From SZUA-35 sp964351995 (GTDB taxonomy: Bacteria; Actinomycetota; Acidimicrobiia; Acidimicrobiales; SZUA-35), in assembly GCA_964351995.1 (NCBI GenBank), contig CAYGQE010000003.1, positions 62,001-126,000 of the forward strand: a stretch of DNA of 64,000 nt. The letters run 5' to 3'. Positions 16,789 through 25,582 of the stretch are shown here, in pieces. Each line of letters opens with the position of its first letter. The stretch's first letter is position 1. The notes under the pieces were generated by a model that did not search any database, was not told the DNA's origin, and was given only the letters and a program-made list of their open reading frames with translations. Made by a program: the position numbers and the translations under genes.

Positions 16789-16824
16789 GGCAGTGAAGCT
16801 AGTCGGCGAACGTCTTGGGATTGT

Positions 16825-16838
16825 GGGACTTCGGACCT
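16825..16838 (+). promoter_or_regulatory. DosR/DevR-box-like element upstream of USP gene
   Basis: GGGACTTCGGACCT matches GGGACTTNNGNCCC, the dormancy-regulator box of mycobacteria, at 10 of 11 fixed positions (final C is T). It is 36 bases upstream of the ATG of the 230-residue USP-like gene, a usual distance for such boxes. USP genes are classic targets of that regulator; the cognate regulator is not in the window. Confidence 0.4.
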
Positions 16839-16874
16839 GAGCCGGCGGAGACGCCCTGCTCTAACGTGCTGTCC

Positions 16875-17567
16875 ATGGTGCTTGGTTCTGAAGTCGTTGT
16901 TGCCCTTGGTGAGTCCGATGCTGGCGATGGATCTGCCCCGCTGCATGCTGATCCCTCGATCGCTCTGGGGAAGGCGCTGGCATCAGCCTTGGATGTGCCG
17001 GTCCGGATGCTGCACGTCGAGGCGGCACCCGAACACGTTGCTGCGGCGATTGCTGAGGGTCTGGCCCCGACGTCGATTCTCGTGATTCACAGCGAGCACG
17101 CCAATCGGTGGTCCGGCAAGTGGTCCGTCGCAGAGCACGTCATCGATCAGTGGGGTGGCATCGTCGTCGCTATCGGTCCGCGCTATTCGCCGTCAGCACG
17201 TCCGGGGCCCGTACTGACGGCGGTGGACGGCTCGACATCGTCATTCCGAGTGGTTGAGCCGGCTCACGCTGTCGCCTCGACGCTCGACCGAACCATCCAG
17301 TTCTGTCAGGTGATTCCGGCAACAGATCCTGAGCCCGTCGGGCCTCTTGGTGATCTGCCGTTGGACAACACGGCATTTGTCAACGGGAACGATCCAGTGT
17401 CGGCCCTGCTCGGCCAGGCCGACAGTGAGGACTGCTCCATGATCGTTCTTGCGGCGAGGGGTGATCGGGCGTCGACGCGTGCATCGATCAGCCGCACCTG
17501 CTCGGGTGTCATCGCCGGAGCCGTCCAACCGGTGATGGTCGTTGGAACCCAGTGGCAGCCGTCGTGA
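16875..17567 (+). CDS. Universal-stress-like protein, two half domains
   Basis: 230 residues with two UspA-like folds, both degenerate. The first starts VVVALGESDAG at residue 6; the second begins PVLTAVDGSTSSFR near 117 and ends VIAGAVQPVMVVG. The glycine-rich ATP signature is poorly kept (IVLAARGDRAST with no G-x9-G-S), so ATP binding is doubtful. The ATG at 16875 matches the start of the fold; a longer frame would run over the DosR-like box. It is convergent with a second, canonical USP gene only 13 bases away. Confidence 0.75.
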   Translation: MVLGSEVVVALGESDAGDGSAPLHADPSIALGKALASALDVPVRMLHVEAAPEHVAAAIAEGLAPTSILVIHSEHANRWSGKWSVAEHVIDQWGGIVVAIGPRYSPSARPGPVLTAVDGSTSSFRVVEPAHAVASTLDRTIQFCQVIPATDPEPVGPLGDLPLDNTAFVNGNDPVSALLGQADSEDCSMIVLAARGDRASTRASISRTCSGVIAGAVQPVMVVGTQWQPS

Positions 17568-17580
17568 ACAGCGTCCAGAC

Positions 17581-18483
17581 TCAGATGCGATCTCCGGGCA
17601 CGACGACGGTGGTGGCGTCAGTGTGATGAGTCAGCGCAGTCGCAACTGAGCCGAGGAGAAGATGAGCAACGCCTCGGTGCCCTCTGGCACCAACCACGAT
17701 CATGTCGGCCTCGGCGTCACGGAGCGCTGACCGTGGGACGGCCATGACGATTCGTGCGTCGAGTTCGTACTCCGCTGGTGATCGACGTGCGGCGAGTCGT
17801 GCGCTCTCGACACTCTTGTCGAGAACCGCTTGTGCCCGAGTTTCGAAGACGTCGCCGTACGTCTCTGCCAGCTCGAACATCGGGGCCGCCGGCACATAGG
17901 CATGCACGACGTCGATCGTTGCTCCCGATGGGCAGTGCTCGATGGCCCAGACGAGTGCACTCACAGCGTTGGCCGATCCATCGACGCCGACCACGACCCG
18001 GCGGGTTCCTGACGATGCGGCGGATTCGGGGACGATCACGACGGGCACCGTGCTGTGCGACGCGCAATACGAACTGGTCGACCCCGTGATCGCCTCGGCC
18101 ACGGCGCCTCTGCCCCGAGAGCCGACGACGATGACGTCGTCGGGCTTGGTTGCAGCGCAAAGGGTGTGACCGACGTGGCCGTTCGCGACGATGGCGGGTA
18201 GTCGATCGGCCACAGGAATGACCGACGTCTCGCGTTCGGCTACTTCTTGCGCCTGGTTGCTGAAGTAGTCCCGGGGTGGGGGAGGAGGGCCGCCCGGTGT
18301 GGGCGGTGCAGTTGCCCACCAGGGGAACTTCCAGCCCACCACCGGCTGGATGAGGCCCAGTTGCTCGACGTGAGCCATGGCCCAACGGAGCGCAACGTGC
18401 GATCCAGCGGATCCGTCCAAACCAACAACCATCGTCGGTCGTTGTGTGTCGTCGCCTTCGAGATCCGGGCGGCGTGTGGTCAT
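17581..18483 (-). CDS. Universal stress protein, tandem UspA domains
   Basis: 300-residue double USP. Domain 1 (about 17-150) opens with MVVGLDGSAGS and closes with GSRGRGAVAEAITGSTSSY; domain 2 (about 160-298) opens with VVVGVDGSANA and closes with GARGHRGVAHLLLGSVATAL. Both keep the G-x2-G-x9-G-S ATP-binding signature. A proline run sits in domain 1 near residues 62-70. An AAAGG ribosome site precedes the ATG. Tandem USPs of this size are typical of actinobacterial hypoxia and stationary-phase responses. It shares the block with another USP, an AraC regulator and a DUF4405 protein. Confidence 0.9.
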   Translation of the reverse strand: MTTRRPDLEGDDTQRPTMVVGLDGSAGSHVALRWAMAHVEQLGLIQPVVGWKFPWWATAPPTPGGPPPPPRDYFSNQAQEVAERETSVIPVADRLPAIVANGHVGHTLCAATKPDDVIVVGSRGRGAVAEAITGSTSSYCASHSTVPVVIVPESAASSGTRRVVVGVDGSANAVSALVWAIEHCPSGATIDVVHAYVPAAPMFELAETYGDVFETRAQAVLDKSVESARLAARRSPAEYELDARIVMAVPRSALRDAEADMIVVGARGHRGVAHLLLGSVATALTHHTDATTVVVPGDRI

Positions 18484-18581
18484 GACACACCTTTCGTCAG
18501 GTTGGCCAGTCTCCGGTCAACTTCTCACCCAAGTGTCGTTGCTAAGACGCTCGATGAACAGGGCCCAACGTCAGCTCAGTG

Positions 18582-19457
18582 TCACAACGAGGTCACGGCA
18601 TTGCGGAACGCCGTTGGCGACAAGCCCGTCCGTGACCGGAAGTACTTCGTGAAGTTCGAGGCCTCGGAGAAGTGCAGCGCCCGGGAAATCGTCGAAATGT
18701 CTTCCTTCGACCAGGCCAGACGCCGTTGCGCCTCCAACACCACACGCTCGTCGATGATGTCCTTCGGTCGCTGGCCATTCGCTGCAGCGGTTGCGCGGGC
18801 AACGCTTCGAGTGGAAGCGCCGATCTGTCGTGCGTGCCACGCAACCGAACGCTGCTCGATGTTCTGTTCGACGCTCTCGATGAACGCTTTCGTCAGCGCC
18901 GATGCCGGCGTGAGTTCCTTCGAACTCTGGCCTCCGGCATGGCGGGCAAAGAGCCGCAGGATCACGCCAACGACCGATGCCGCAACCGCCTCATCTTGGT
19001 TGGACGCAAGGTCGTTCGACATCCACTCCATTTGCGTTTGGAGCTTGTCGGCGTCGTCTCCGATCTCCACGGCAGTTGTTGTGCCGTCCAAACGATTGAA
19101 GAGCGGAAGGTCGGGGATGCTCGAGGACGCGAAGACCACGACGTCTGCATCGAATCCGTCGTGTTTGTCCGACCAACGTTGGACCTGTCCGGGACGGATC
19201 CAAATGGCCGTTCCGCGCCGCATCTCGTAGTCGACGAAGTCGACCATGTGGCGCCCGGCGCCCGCGGTGCAATGGATGAAGACGTGAAAGTCGATGAGTT
19301 CGACGGGTGGCCCGCTCAGCTGGTCGCGATCGATCATTTGACGTACGTGCGAACGGACGACGCCCGTATCGGTGATACTCACCGCTCGGCTGAGATTCAT
19401 CTCGACCATCTCGTCCATATGTCGCCGGAGTGTGGTTCGCCTCGAATCGAACTCCAC
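18582..19457 (-). CDS. AraC-family transcriptional regulator (module 2)
   Basis: 291 residues, paralogous to the regulator at 11030-11902: the sensor shares DFHVFIHC, G-x-G-x-H-x-VDF and IRPGQVQ at the same spacing, and the C-terminal double HTH ends FSEASNFTKYFRSRTGLSPTAFR. It is divergent from a DUF4405 gene, as in module 1. Three direct TTTG-type repeats (19460-19497) begin 3 bases upstream of its start codon, a natural site for autoregulation and for control of the partner. The GTG at 19457 is the longest start; in-frame ATGs follow within 20 codons. The effector is unknown. Confidence 0.86.
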   Translation of the reverse strand: MEFDSRRTTLRRHMDEMVEMNLSRAVSITDTGVVRSHVRQMIDRDQLSGPPVELIDFHVFIHCTAGAGRHMVDFVDYEMRRGTAIWIRPGQVQRWSDKHDGFDADVVVFASSSIPDLPLFNRLDGTTTAVEIGDDADKLQTQMEWMSNDLASNQDEAVAASVVGVILRLFARHAGGQSSKELTPASALTKAFIESVEQNIEQRSVAWHARQIGASTRSVARATAAANGQRPKDIIDERVVLEAQRRLAWSKEDISTISRALHFSEASNFTKYFRSRTGLSPTAFRNAVTSL

Positions 19458-19459
19458 GG

Positions 19460-19497
19460 TTTGTCCGAATTTGACCAGTAGCGGTCGTCTTTGGACC
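19460..19497 (+). promoter_or_regulatory. Direct repeats between AraC regulator and DUF4405 gene
   Basis: TTTGTCC (19460), TTTGACC (19470) and TTTGGACC (19490) are direct repeats spaced 10 and 20 bases, hence on one face of the helix. AraC-type proteins bind direct half-sites about 21 bases apart, so this is a candidate operator for the adjacent regulator. TTTGGACCT recurs upstream of the SnoaL operon. Confidence 0.35.
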
Positions 19498-19551
19498 TTT
19501 CGAACGTCGGTGTCGGCGCCCTTACTGGACGCCGTGACTGTGATCGTGGGG

Positions 19552-19977
19552 ATGTTGCGTCGTCGGGCCGTGCGTGTCGTTCTCGATGTGAGCCCGCTCG
19601 CCGGCTTTTTGGCGGAGTTCTTGACCCGGGAGGGCCCCGACTACTCCCTGCACTCTTGGATCGGGGTTGTGCTGGTTCCCATCATCGCCGTTCATCTCGC
19701 CAGCAACTGGCGCTGGGTGATGAGTACGTATCGCCGGCGGACGACACACCCCGACTGGCCGCTCGCTCGGTTCAATGCGGTCTTCACTGCCGTCACTGTG
19801 GTCTGCATTCTCACGGGCTTTCCTCCGTGGCTTGCATGGTCAGACAGCACGATGTGGACCGTCTCACACAACGTCGCCGGGTTGCTTTCGATCGTGCTTG
19901 CGATCTCTCACTTGTGGCGAAATCGCCAGCGGCTCGTCGTGCTCCTCCGCCGCCGAAGCACCGCGCCAGCGGTGTAG
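19552..19977 (+). CDS. DUF4405 membrane protein, cytochrome-b-like (module 2)
   Basis: 141-residue membrane protein with three to four helices. It keeps two H-x13-H pairs at the same relative places as its paralogue at 11982: LHSWIG to AVHLASNW and SHNVAG to ISHLW. This supports heme b ligation within two helices. The ATG at 19552 was chosen because it opens directly on MLRRRAV and the first helix; upstream in-frame codons overlap the operator region. It is divergent from an AraC regulator. Unlike module 1 it has no small coupled membrane protein or phospholipase behind it. Confidence 0.7.
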   Translation: MLRRRAVRVVLDVSPLAGFLAEFLTREGPDYSLHSWIGVVLVPIIAVHLASNWRWVMSTYRRRTTHPDWPLARFNAVFTAVTVVCILTGFPPWLAWSDSTMWTVSHNVAGLLSIVLAISHLWRNRQRLVVLLRRRSTAPAV

Positions 19978-20029
19978 CTGGCAGCGGCACCGGGTTGGCC
20001 ACTGCCGCAAAGCATGAGACGATCCATCC

Positions 20030-21349
20030 ATGACGAAGCCTGATGCTGGCACCCTGGCCGAGGCGTTGCGACAAGCCCGTGAGCACTACGCATCCGCTCG
20101 GCCGAACAGCGCCGCCTGGTCAGATCGGGCACAGCGGGTCATGCCAGGAGGCAACACTCGCTCAGTGCTGCAGTTTGACCCGTTTCCGTTTCGCGTTGCT
20201 CGAGCGGAAGGACAGCTGCTGTTCGACGTCGATGGGCACCGCTATCTCGACTTCCTCGGCAACTACACCGCAGGGCTGCTCGGGCATTCACCTGGGCCGG
20301 TGCTCGATGCGGCACAGAAGGCCCTGACTGAAGGCTGGTCGCTTGGCTCAGTACACGCCAACGAGGTGCGACTCGCCGAGCTGCTGACCGAACGGTTTGC
20401 TTCTGTGGAGCAGCTTCGGTTCACCAACTCAGGAACCGAAGCCAATCTGATGGCGCTCGCAGTCGCGACACATCACACACGACGCACGAAGATCGTCGTA
20501 TTCGAAAACGGGTACCACGGGGGCGTCCTGACGTTCGGCTCGGCCCCAAGCCCGGTCAACGTCCCGCACGATTGGTTGCTCCTTCCTTACAACGACGTGG
20601 CTGCAGTCGACCGCGCCTTTGCCCAACACGGAGCAGACATTGCGGCTGTCCTCGTTGAACCAATGCAGGGTTCGGGCGGCTGCATCCCCGGCGACGTCGA
20701 CTTCCTCCAGCAGCTGCGGCGTCAGTCGGCCGAGTACGGAAGTGTCTTGATCTTCGACGAAGTCATGACGTCTCGCCTCTCGGTCGGGGGAGCGCAGCAG
20801 TCGCTCGGCATCACGCCGGACATGACGACGTTGGGTAAGTATCTCGCTGGAGGGCTCACGTTCGGAGCGTTTGGCGGCCGAGCCGAGATCATGGCGGCAT
20901 TTGATCCTTCTCGCGGCGGAGCGCTCGGGCATGCGGGAACCTTCAACAACAACGTGGCGTCGATGGCGGCGGGCGTGGCTGCTCTCACTGAGGTCCTGCA
21001 CGCCGACGTTTTGGAAGCAACCAATCAGCGTGGCGACGATCTACGGACATGGATCAACGCTGCGTTCACCGAACATGGAATTGCGATGTGTGCCACCGGA
21101 GTGGGCTCACTGATGAATCTTCATGGGACTGCTGGTCCTGTGACGTCCGCCGCTGACCTGGCCGAGTCTGATGACCAGTTGAAGGAGTTGCTGTTCTTTC
21201 ATCTGCTTGATGCCGGTATCTACATCGCTCGCCGTGGCTTCGTGGCCCTGTCGATCGAGATCACCGATACCGACGTCGCCACCTTTCACGATGCTGTCGA
21301 CGAATTCTGCCGTTCAGTTCTCGCCCTCCCGTCTCGGAGAGGTGGGTGA
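20030..21349 (+). CDS. Class III PLP aminotransferase, glutamate-1-semialdehyde aminomutase-like
   Basis: 439 residues with the fold-type I PLP enzyme landmarks: SGTEA (134-138) binding the phosphate, the FDEVM aspartate (D243) and Schiff-base lysine K270 in TLGKYLAGG. The sequence resembles HemL-like aminotransferases but stands alone, without tetrapyrrole genes, so it more likely transaminates or isomerises another amino-ketone. The N-terminus before MPGGNTRS (37-44) is normal for this class. It is convergent with an SCO6745-family gene only 9 bases away. Confidence 0.85.
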   Translation: MTKPDAGTLAEALRQAREHYASARPNSAAWSDRAQRVMPGGNTRSVLQFDPFPFRVARAEGQLLFDVDGHRYLDFLGNYTAGLLGHSPGPVLDAAQKALTEGWSLGSVHANEVRLAELLTERFASVEQLRFTNSGTEANLMALAVATHHTRRTKIVVFENGYHGGVLTFGSAPSPVNVPHDWLLLPYNDVAAVDRAFAQHGADIAAVLVEPMQGSGGCIPGDVDFLQQLRRQSAEYGSVLIFDEVMTSRLSVGGAQQSLGITPDMTTLGKYLAGGLTFGAFGGRAEIMAAFDPSRGGALGHAGTFNNNVASMAAGVAALTEVLHADVLEATNQRGDDLRTWINAAFTEHGIAMCATGVGSLMNLHGTAGPVTSAADLAESDDQLKELLFFHLLDAGIYIARRGFVALSIEITDTDVATFHDAVDEFCRSVLALPSRRGG

Positions 21350-21358
21350 TCGCTCGCG

Positions 21359-22261
21359 TCAGCCAGCGGCCCGCTTGAACACATCGGGAGGGAACGCGTT
21401 GGCATCGATGCAGCGCTGCGACCACTGTTCGAGATCGGTGACGATGGCGTCGAATGAGTCGCCGAGCGCATCGATGATGCGCTGACCAAGCATGTCGGTG
21501 TCGTCCTCCATCGCTCCTCGCAGCGCCGTGCCCTCCTCGCTGAGTACATCGCCCTCGAGCCAGCCCTTCGTACGCATGCCTTCGGCTGTCGACGCGATGG
21601 CCTCGGGTGTCCAGCCTCGGCTGGCGGTGTAGCTCCCGAGGGGCATGCCAACCCAGAGTTCGGTGAGGATGTTCATCTCGATGGGGTCGAGGCCGTTGGC
21701 GATGCACACGGCGACGTGACTGTCCCCTCGATGCTCTCGGGCCAGCTCGCAGGCTCGCCACAAACGGCCGACGGGGTCGCTCGGCCAGGCTTGGGTCATC
21801 AGCCCGGCGAACAACGGGCGGCCGGGGAGCGGAGCTGACCTGACGGCGGCCTGAAGGGCGTCTGCGGCTGCACTGACGTCAGCGCCGCCCAGTGCGTCGG
21901 TCAGGCTGATGATGGTTGCCTCGGTACGGGTGGCCCACAGCTCATCTCGATCGCACAACGAACGAGCTGCGTCGTAGGCGCCTTGCACCATGGCGGGCTC
22001 GAACACGGCGAACGAGGCCGCCACCAATCCGGGTTCGGGTTGACCCAACAGTGACGCTCGACCCATCACGTAGCCCGTCATGAAGTCGAGGCCGAGGGCG
22101 GCCTGCGCTTCGTTCGTCGTACGCGACCAAACCGAGTGCATGGCGATCGGTTCGATGGCATCCCGGAAGCGCCGGGCCGGTGACGGGTTGGAACTTGGTC
22201 CCGCTTCGGCTCCGGCGGGAGAGGGCTGAAAGAAGGCGGCAATGACATCGTTGTATTCCAC
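21359..22261 (-). CDS. SCO6745-family protein
   Basis: 300 residues, resembling the actinobacterial SCO6745/SalK-like family of unknown activity, in which an N-terminal helical part is followed by a winged-helix-like region. Family-type segments include ARRFRDAIEPI, HSVWSRTTNEA (about 42-52) and the C-terminal GWTPEAIASTAEGMRTKGWL with DGDVLSEEG-like turn, which looks like a degenerate winged helix. The start is a GTG at 22261. It does not look like an enzyme from visible motifs; function is unknown. Confidence 0.72.
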   Translation of the reverse strand: MEYNDVIAAFFQPSPAGAEAGPSSNPSPARRFRDAIEPIAMHSVWSRTTNEAQAALGLDFMTGYVMGRASLLGQPEPGLVAASFAVFEPAMVQGAYDAARSLCDRDELWATRTEATIISLTDALGGADVSAAADALQAAVRSAPLPGRPLFAGLMTQAWPSDPVGRLWRACELAREHRGDSHVAVCIANGLDPIEMNILTELWVGMPLGSYTASRGWTPEAIASTAEGMRTKGWLEGDVLSEEGTALRGAMEDDTDMLGQRIIDALGDSFDAIVTDLEQWSQRCIDANAFPPDVFKRAAG

Positions 22262-22317
22262 GTCGCGACACTAGTTCGGTTGGGCTGTGAGCTTCATTGT
22301 CAGCTTGCTGGGCTCAG

Positions 22318-23823
22318 TCAGCCAAGGCGGTCGAGGATGTTCGAAGTGATCTGTTCGATCTGTTCGTCTCGGCCGGCCAGCCCGTGGGCCCAGTCGGTCG
22401 AGCCTGAGGTGATCACGGTGCCACCAGCCGGCGAGGTGAAAGCCCCCAGCATCGCCTGACCGGCAGCAATACGGTTGACGGCCGCTTCCTCCCTCGAGTC
22501 GAAGACGCGCGAAGCCAGGAACTCGATCTCCGATGGCTCGTTGGCCTTTGGTGGTCGGGCGGCAGTGGTCCGGGTGAAGTGGGCGGCCGGGACCATTCCG
22601 AGGATCTCGAAGGTGTCGGGTGTTCCGTCATTGCCGGTGGGATGGGGAAGGCCGTCGATCGTGGTGTATTCGCAGCCGTCGCACTCGTAACCGACGGCGG
22701 TGGCCTTGGCTCCGAGCACGTCGCCGTAGTCGATACCGGTGCCTTCGAAGATCCAATGATCGGGCCGGAACACCGTGTAGCCACCGGCGCCATTGGTCAC
22801 TCGCTTTCCTATGCGGTGATAGCCCCCACGTGTGAAACTCACGCCGGTCATGTGGTTCTCGGGGCGACCGATCAAGTGATCGGACCAGATGCTGGTGAGC
22901 TCTCCGACACGGTCGGTGTCGTAGACCGGGTCGTTCTTGAACTGCCCCTTGTAGCCGACCATCACCGAGGCCGAACCGTTGACCGGTTCTTCCAGTCGGA
23001 CCTGCCACAGCGAGGTGTTGCCAGAGAAGAAGACCGCGTTGCCGCCGTTGGCGACAAAGCCCTCGACCGTGTCTCGCATCGGGCCAGACCAGTACTCGTC
23101 GTGACCGACCGAAAGCACCATCTTGTAGCGATCGATGATGCCGGGGTGCTCTTCGAGGTCGGCGTTGGAGATCACGTCGACGCCGTAGCCGTTGCGTTCA
23201 GCCCAAGTGATGAACGGCCACTCCCAGTCTGGCCAGCCAGCAGAACCGGCCCAGGGCGACAGGCGATTCATGCGCAGGTAGCCGACATGAGTGTTCATGT
23301 CGCGATCTGGTGGGTGTGTGGTGGTGACTCGACGGCCCGCTCCCTCCGGCTTGAAGAGGTAGCCGGGCGACATCGGCCGCTCCAGCGACGCATGGGTGCC
23401 GCCGTTGTAGAGATTGCGTCCGCCGAAATCGTTGTAGGCATGCCAGGTGTTGGTGGCGAGTTGCAGAAGAATCGTGTTCTTCGATCCTGCGGTCGGGCGA
23501 ACGACGAAGAATGCGTGGCTGCGCCGAGTCTTGCCGTCGACATCAATGGTGAGCAGTACCTCGTAGTAACCCGAGGCCCAGTCATCACCGGCCACGATCT
23601 GTTCCGCCGCCGGCCACTGGCAGCCGTTGGACGACGCATCGAGTGGCGTGGGGTGGTGATCAGCCGCCACCGATCCGCTCCACACGACCCTTCGGTCCGC
23701 TCCGACTCGTGCGATTTCGACCTCCACAGGTCGCCCGCCAGCGGACGAAAGATGCAGCCCGACGCCGCCGCACGGGGCAACAGACTGAGGCCAGCAATAT
23801 CCGGTGACGGTCTCGAAACTCAT
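22318..23823 (-). CDS. N,N-dimethylformamidase large-subunit-like protein
   Basis: 501 residues resembling the beta (large) subunit of dimethylformamidase and related DUF proteins. Visible features are an N-terminal beta-sandwich domain (about 1-120, ending YYEVLLTID and SHAFFVVRP), then NTWHAYNDFGGRNLY, the glutamine-amidotransferase-like core with VLSVGHDEYWS and FSGNTSLWQVR, and GCEYTTIDGLPHPT. The ATG at 23823 starts the sandwich domain; longer frames contain low-quality arginine-rich sequence. No small subunit gene is adjacent, so amide hydrolysis is not assured. An amidohydrolase-type role is inferred. Confidence 0.72.
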   Translation of the reverse strand: MSFETVTGYCWPQSVAPCGGVGLHLSSAGGRPVEVEIARVGADRRVVWSGSVAADHHPTPLDASSNGCQWPAAEQIVAGDDWASGYYEVLLTIDVDGKTRRSHAFFVVRPTAGSKNTILLQLATNTWHAYNDFGGRNLYNGGTHASLERPMSPGYLFKPEGAGRRVTTTHPPDRDMNTHVGYLRMNRLSPWAGSAGWPDWEWPFITWAERNGYGVDVISNADLEEHPGIIDRYKMVLSVGHDEYWSGPMRDTVEGFVANGGNAVFFSGNTSLWQVRLEEPVNGSASVMVGYKGQFKNDPVYDTDRVGELTSIWSDHLIGRPENHMTGVSFTRGGYHRIGKRVTNGAGGYTVFRPDHWIFEGTGIDYGDVLGAKATAVGYECDGCEYTTIDGLPHPTGNDGTPDTFEILGMVPAAHFTRTTAARPPKANEPSEIEFLASRVFDSREEAAVNRIAAGQAMLGAFTSPAGGTVITSGSTDWAHGLAGRDEQIEQITSNILDRLG

Positions 23824-23936
23824 GTCTGCAGCATGACAGCGAGTGCGCCATCGTTGAAAGTTGATGTCGCGACACGTGGGTTCGCACGTCGTCGATGCTC
23901 CACGATGTACCGGGTCAGGCGAACTAGCGTCGCAGG

Positions 23937-24515
23937 ATGAACCTTCGGAGGGCAATGATTCGGTCAACGGCACTTGCGGCGGTGTTCGCACTCGCGGCGT
24001 GTGGTGGCGGCAGCGACGCAGCCGTCGAGCCAGACACCGTCGAGCCAGACATCGTCGAGACCACAGCGACGACCGAGTCCGACTCGACCGAAAACACAAC
24101 GGTCGAGACAGTGACCGACGAAGACAGCGGTGCGAACACCGATGATGTTCCGTGCGGCGAGGCACTCACCGCTGCAGAGATCGACTCGATCCTCGGCACA
24201 TCAGTGAGTATCGGTGGAGGTGGCGGGAATTGCCTGGTCGAGTTCGCAGCGGATGCAGTCGGAACGGTGTCGGTGTTCTCCGGCTCTCGAGCCGACGAAG
24301 CCATGGACGCCCTGCTCCCCAAGTTCAAAGACGACGAAACAGCCAGCGCCAACGGCGTCCTGTTGGCTGATGATCGTGGCTTCATCGACGGTCGGAGCGT
24401 GATCGTGCGGGGTGACAGCGGCAGCGTCTTCCGCTTCGATGTGCCTGACAACGTCGAGATCGCCGACGTCAACGCAGCCATGGAGCAACTCGCTGCCATT
24501 TTGCTGACTCGCTGA
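23937..24515 (+). CDS. Putative lipoprotein, unknown function
   Basis: 192 residues. A signal peptide ends in the lipobox LAAC (Cys near residue 22), followed by an acidic Thr/Glu/Val-rich spacer of about 45 residues and a compact domain from about 70 with CGEAL and NCLVEF, whose two cysteines probably form a disulfide. No named family recognised. It is convergent with another lipoprotein gene across two hairpins. Its likely place is the outer face of the membrane. Confidence 0.8.
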   Translation: MNLRRAMIRSTALAAVFALAACGGGSDAAVEPDTVEPDIVETTATTESDSTENTTVETVTDEDSGANTDDVPCGEALTAAEIDSILGTSVSIGGGGGNCLVEFAADAVGTVSVFSGSRADEAMDALLPKFKDDETASANGVLLADDRGFIDGRSVIVRGDSGSVFRFDVPDNVEIADVNAAMEQLAAILLTR

Positions 24516-24534
24516 ACGGCGAGAAACACCAACG

Positions 24535-24549
24535 GTGGTTCAAAACCAC
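24535..24549. terminator. Short hairpin after lipoprotein gene
   Basis: GTGGTT and AACCAC pair over 6 bases around a 3-base loop, 20 bases after the lipoprotein stop. It lies next to a longer hairpin and is a weak candidate on its own. Confidence 0.35.
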
Positions 24550-24555
24550 GAGTGG

Positions 24556-24603
24556 CCCGACCCTCGTCCAACCGGGCGGCGCCTGCCGCGGACGAGAATC
24601 GGG
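24556..24603. terminator. Long hairpin between convergent lipoprotein genes
   Basis: Outer arms CCCGA/TCGGG and CTCGTCC/GGACGAG are separated by a 2-base mismatch, and the inner segment forms its own 5-base GCGGC/GCCGC stem. The element sits between two converging genes, so it probably ends transcription from both sides. Confidence 0.55.
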
Positions 24604-24621
24604 CAGTGCCGAGAGCCGGTG

Positions 24622-25494
24622 CTACTTGAACAGGCCGCCATCGGGCGTGGCGAGGAACCACACGTCGCCGGATCCCTGACCGGTGGTGTCGCCGGGAGCG
24701 GCGTCGCCAGCGAACAGATAGAGGGGCCAGATGCCGGCACTGAGCTGGAAGGTTCCGTCGTTGCGTTCGACGACGGAGAAGATCTCGGCATCGAGGCCCT
24801 CAGGCAGGTCAGCTGATGGCACGGTCAGTGGCGGCCATGCGTCAGCGCACGCACCGTCGCAGGTAGGGAGACCGTTGGTGTCTTCCAGGAATCCGTAGAG
24901 GCTGATGCCGTTTCCGTCTACGAGCACGTCACCGAGTTCCGTGGTGCCGACATCGACGATCGGGCCCGCTGCCCTGTCTTGGGAGACGATCGGCGCGTCT
25001 CCTGGATACAAGATGCCATCGGTGCCGATGGCGAACCAGACGTCGCCTGAGCCGTGGCCGGTGATGTCACCGGGCACGGCGTCGCCGTCGAAAGCGTAAA
25101 GCGGGAAGCGCCCGGCGATCAGCTGGAGCTGTCCGTCGTCACGCTCGGTTGTTGCGAAGATGCCGACGTCGAGCCCGGGCCCGGCGCTGAAGTCGGCCGG
25201 CACGATGACCGGCGGCCACGCATCAGCACAGGTTCCGATACAGGTGCTCACGGCATCGATGTCGTTGGTGAACCCGTAGAGCGTGAGGCCATCGGCGCTG
25301 GTCAAGACTTCACCGATCGGTGTGGAAGCCGCCCTGACCGAGGCGCCCGTGGCCGCCGGGGCTGCAGCTTCCTCGACCGTCTCGGCCGGCGCGCTCTGGA
25401 CGATGGGAGCTGCGCTACCGCAGGCTGCCAGCGCAAGCGTGCCCGCTACGAGGCTGAGTGCGAGACGCACATGGGTTTTGTTGCGGGTGAACAT
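24622..25494 (-). CDS. Lipoprotein with COG4315-type secreted repeats
   Basis: 290 residues. The signal peptide ends in LAAC (Cys near residue 25). The mature part has two copies of the secreted-repeat domain (PF03640/COG4315): each has a LTLYGF or ISLYGF strand, CxGxCADAWPP, and a later LYAFDGD or LYLFAGD followed by PGDxTG and GDVWF. Cysteine pairs (CIGTC, CDGAC) probably form disulfides. Such proteins are of unknown function, often near redox or stress genes. The ATG at 25494 was chosen for its AAGGAGA site; a longer frame reads low-quality sequence. Confidence 0.85.
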   Translation of the reverse strand: MFTRNKTHVRLALSLVAGTLALAACGSAAPIVQSAPAETVEEAAAPAATGASVRAASTPIGEVLTSADGLTLYGFTNDIDAVSTCIGTCADAWPPVIVPADFSAGPGLDVGIFATTERDDGQLQLIAGRFPLYAFDGDAVPGDITGHGSGDVWFAIGTDGILYPGDAPIVSQDRAAGPIVDVGTTELGDVLVDGNGISLYGFLEDTNGLPTCDGACADAWPPLTVPSADLPEGLDAEIFSVVERNDGTFQLSAGIWPLYLFAGDAAPGDTTGQGSGDVWFLATPDGGLFK

Positions 25495-25582
25495 TGGGAT
25501 TCTCCTTGGTGGTGCGGCTGTTGGCTCGCGCCGAACTGGCCTGTTTGGGGTCTGTTCTCTTCTGACTGATGCCGGATGTGTT

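Noticed and set aside
22579..23940. 453-codon + strand frame over the dimethylformamidase-like gene
   Set aside because: No motifs or ribosome site; the minus-strand frame has recognisable family segments and is the real gene.
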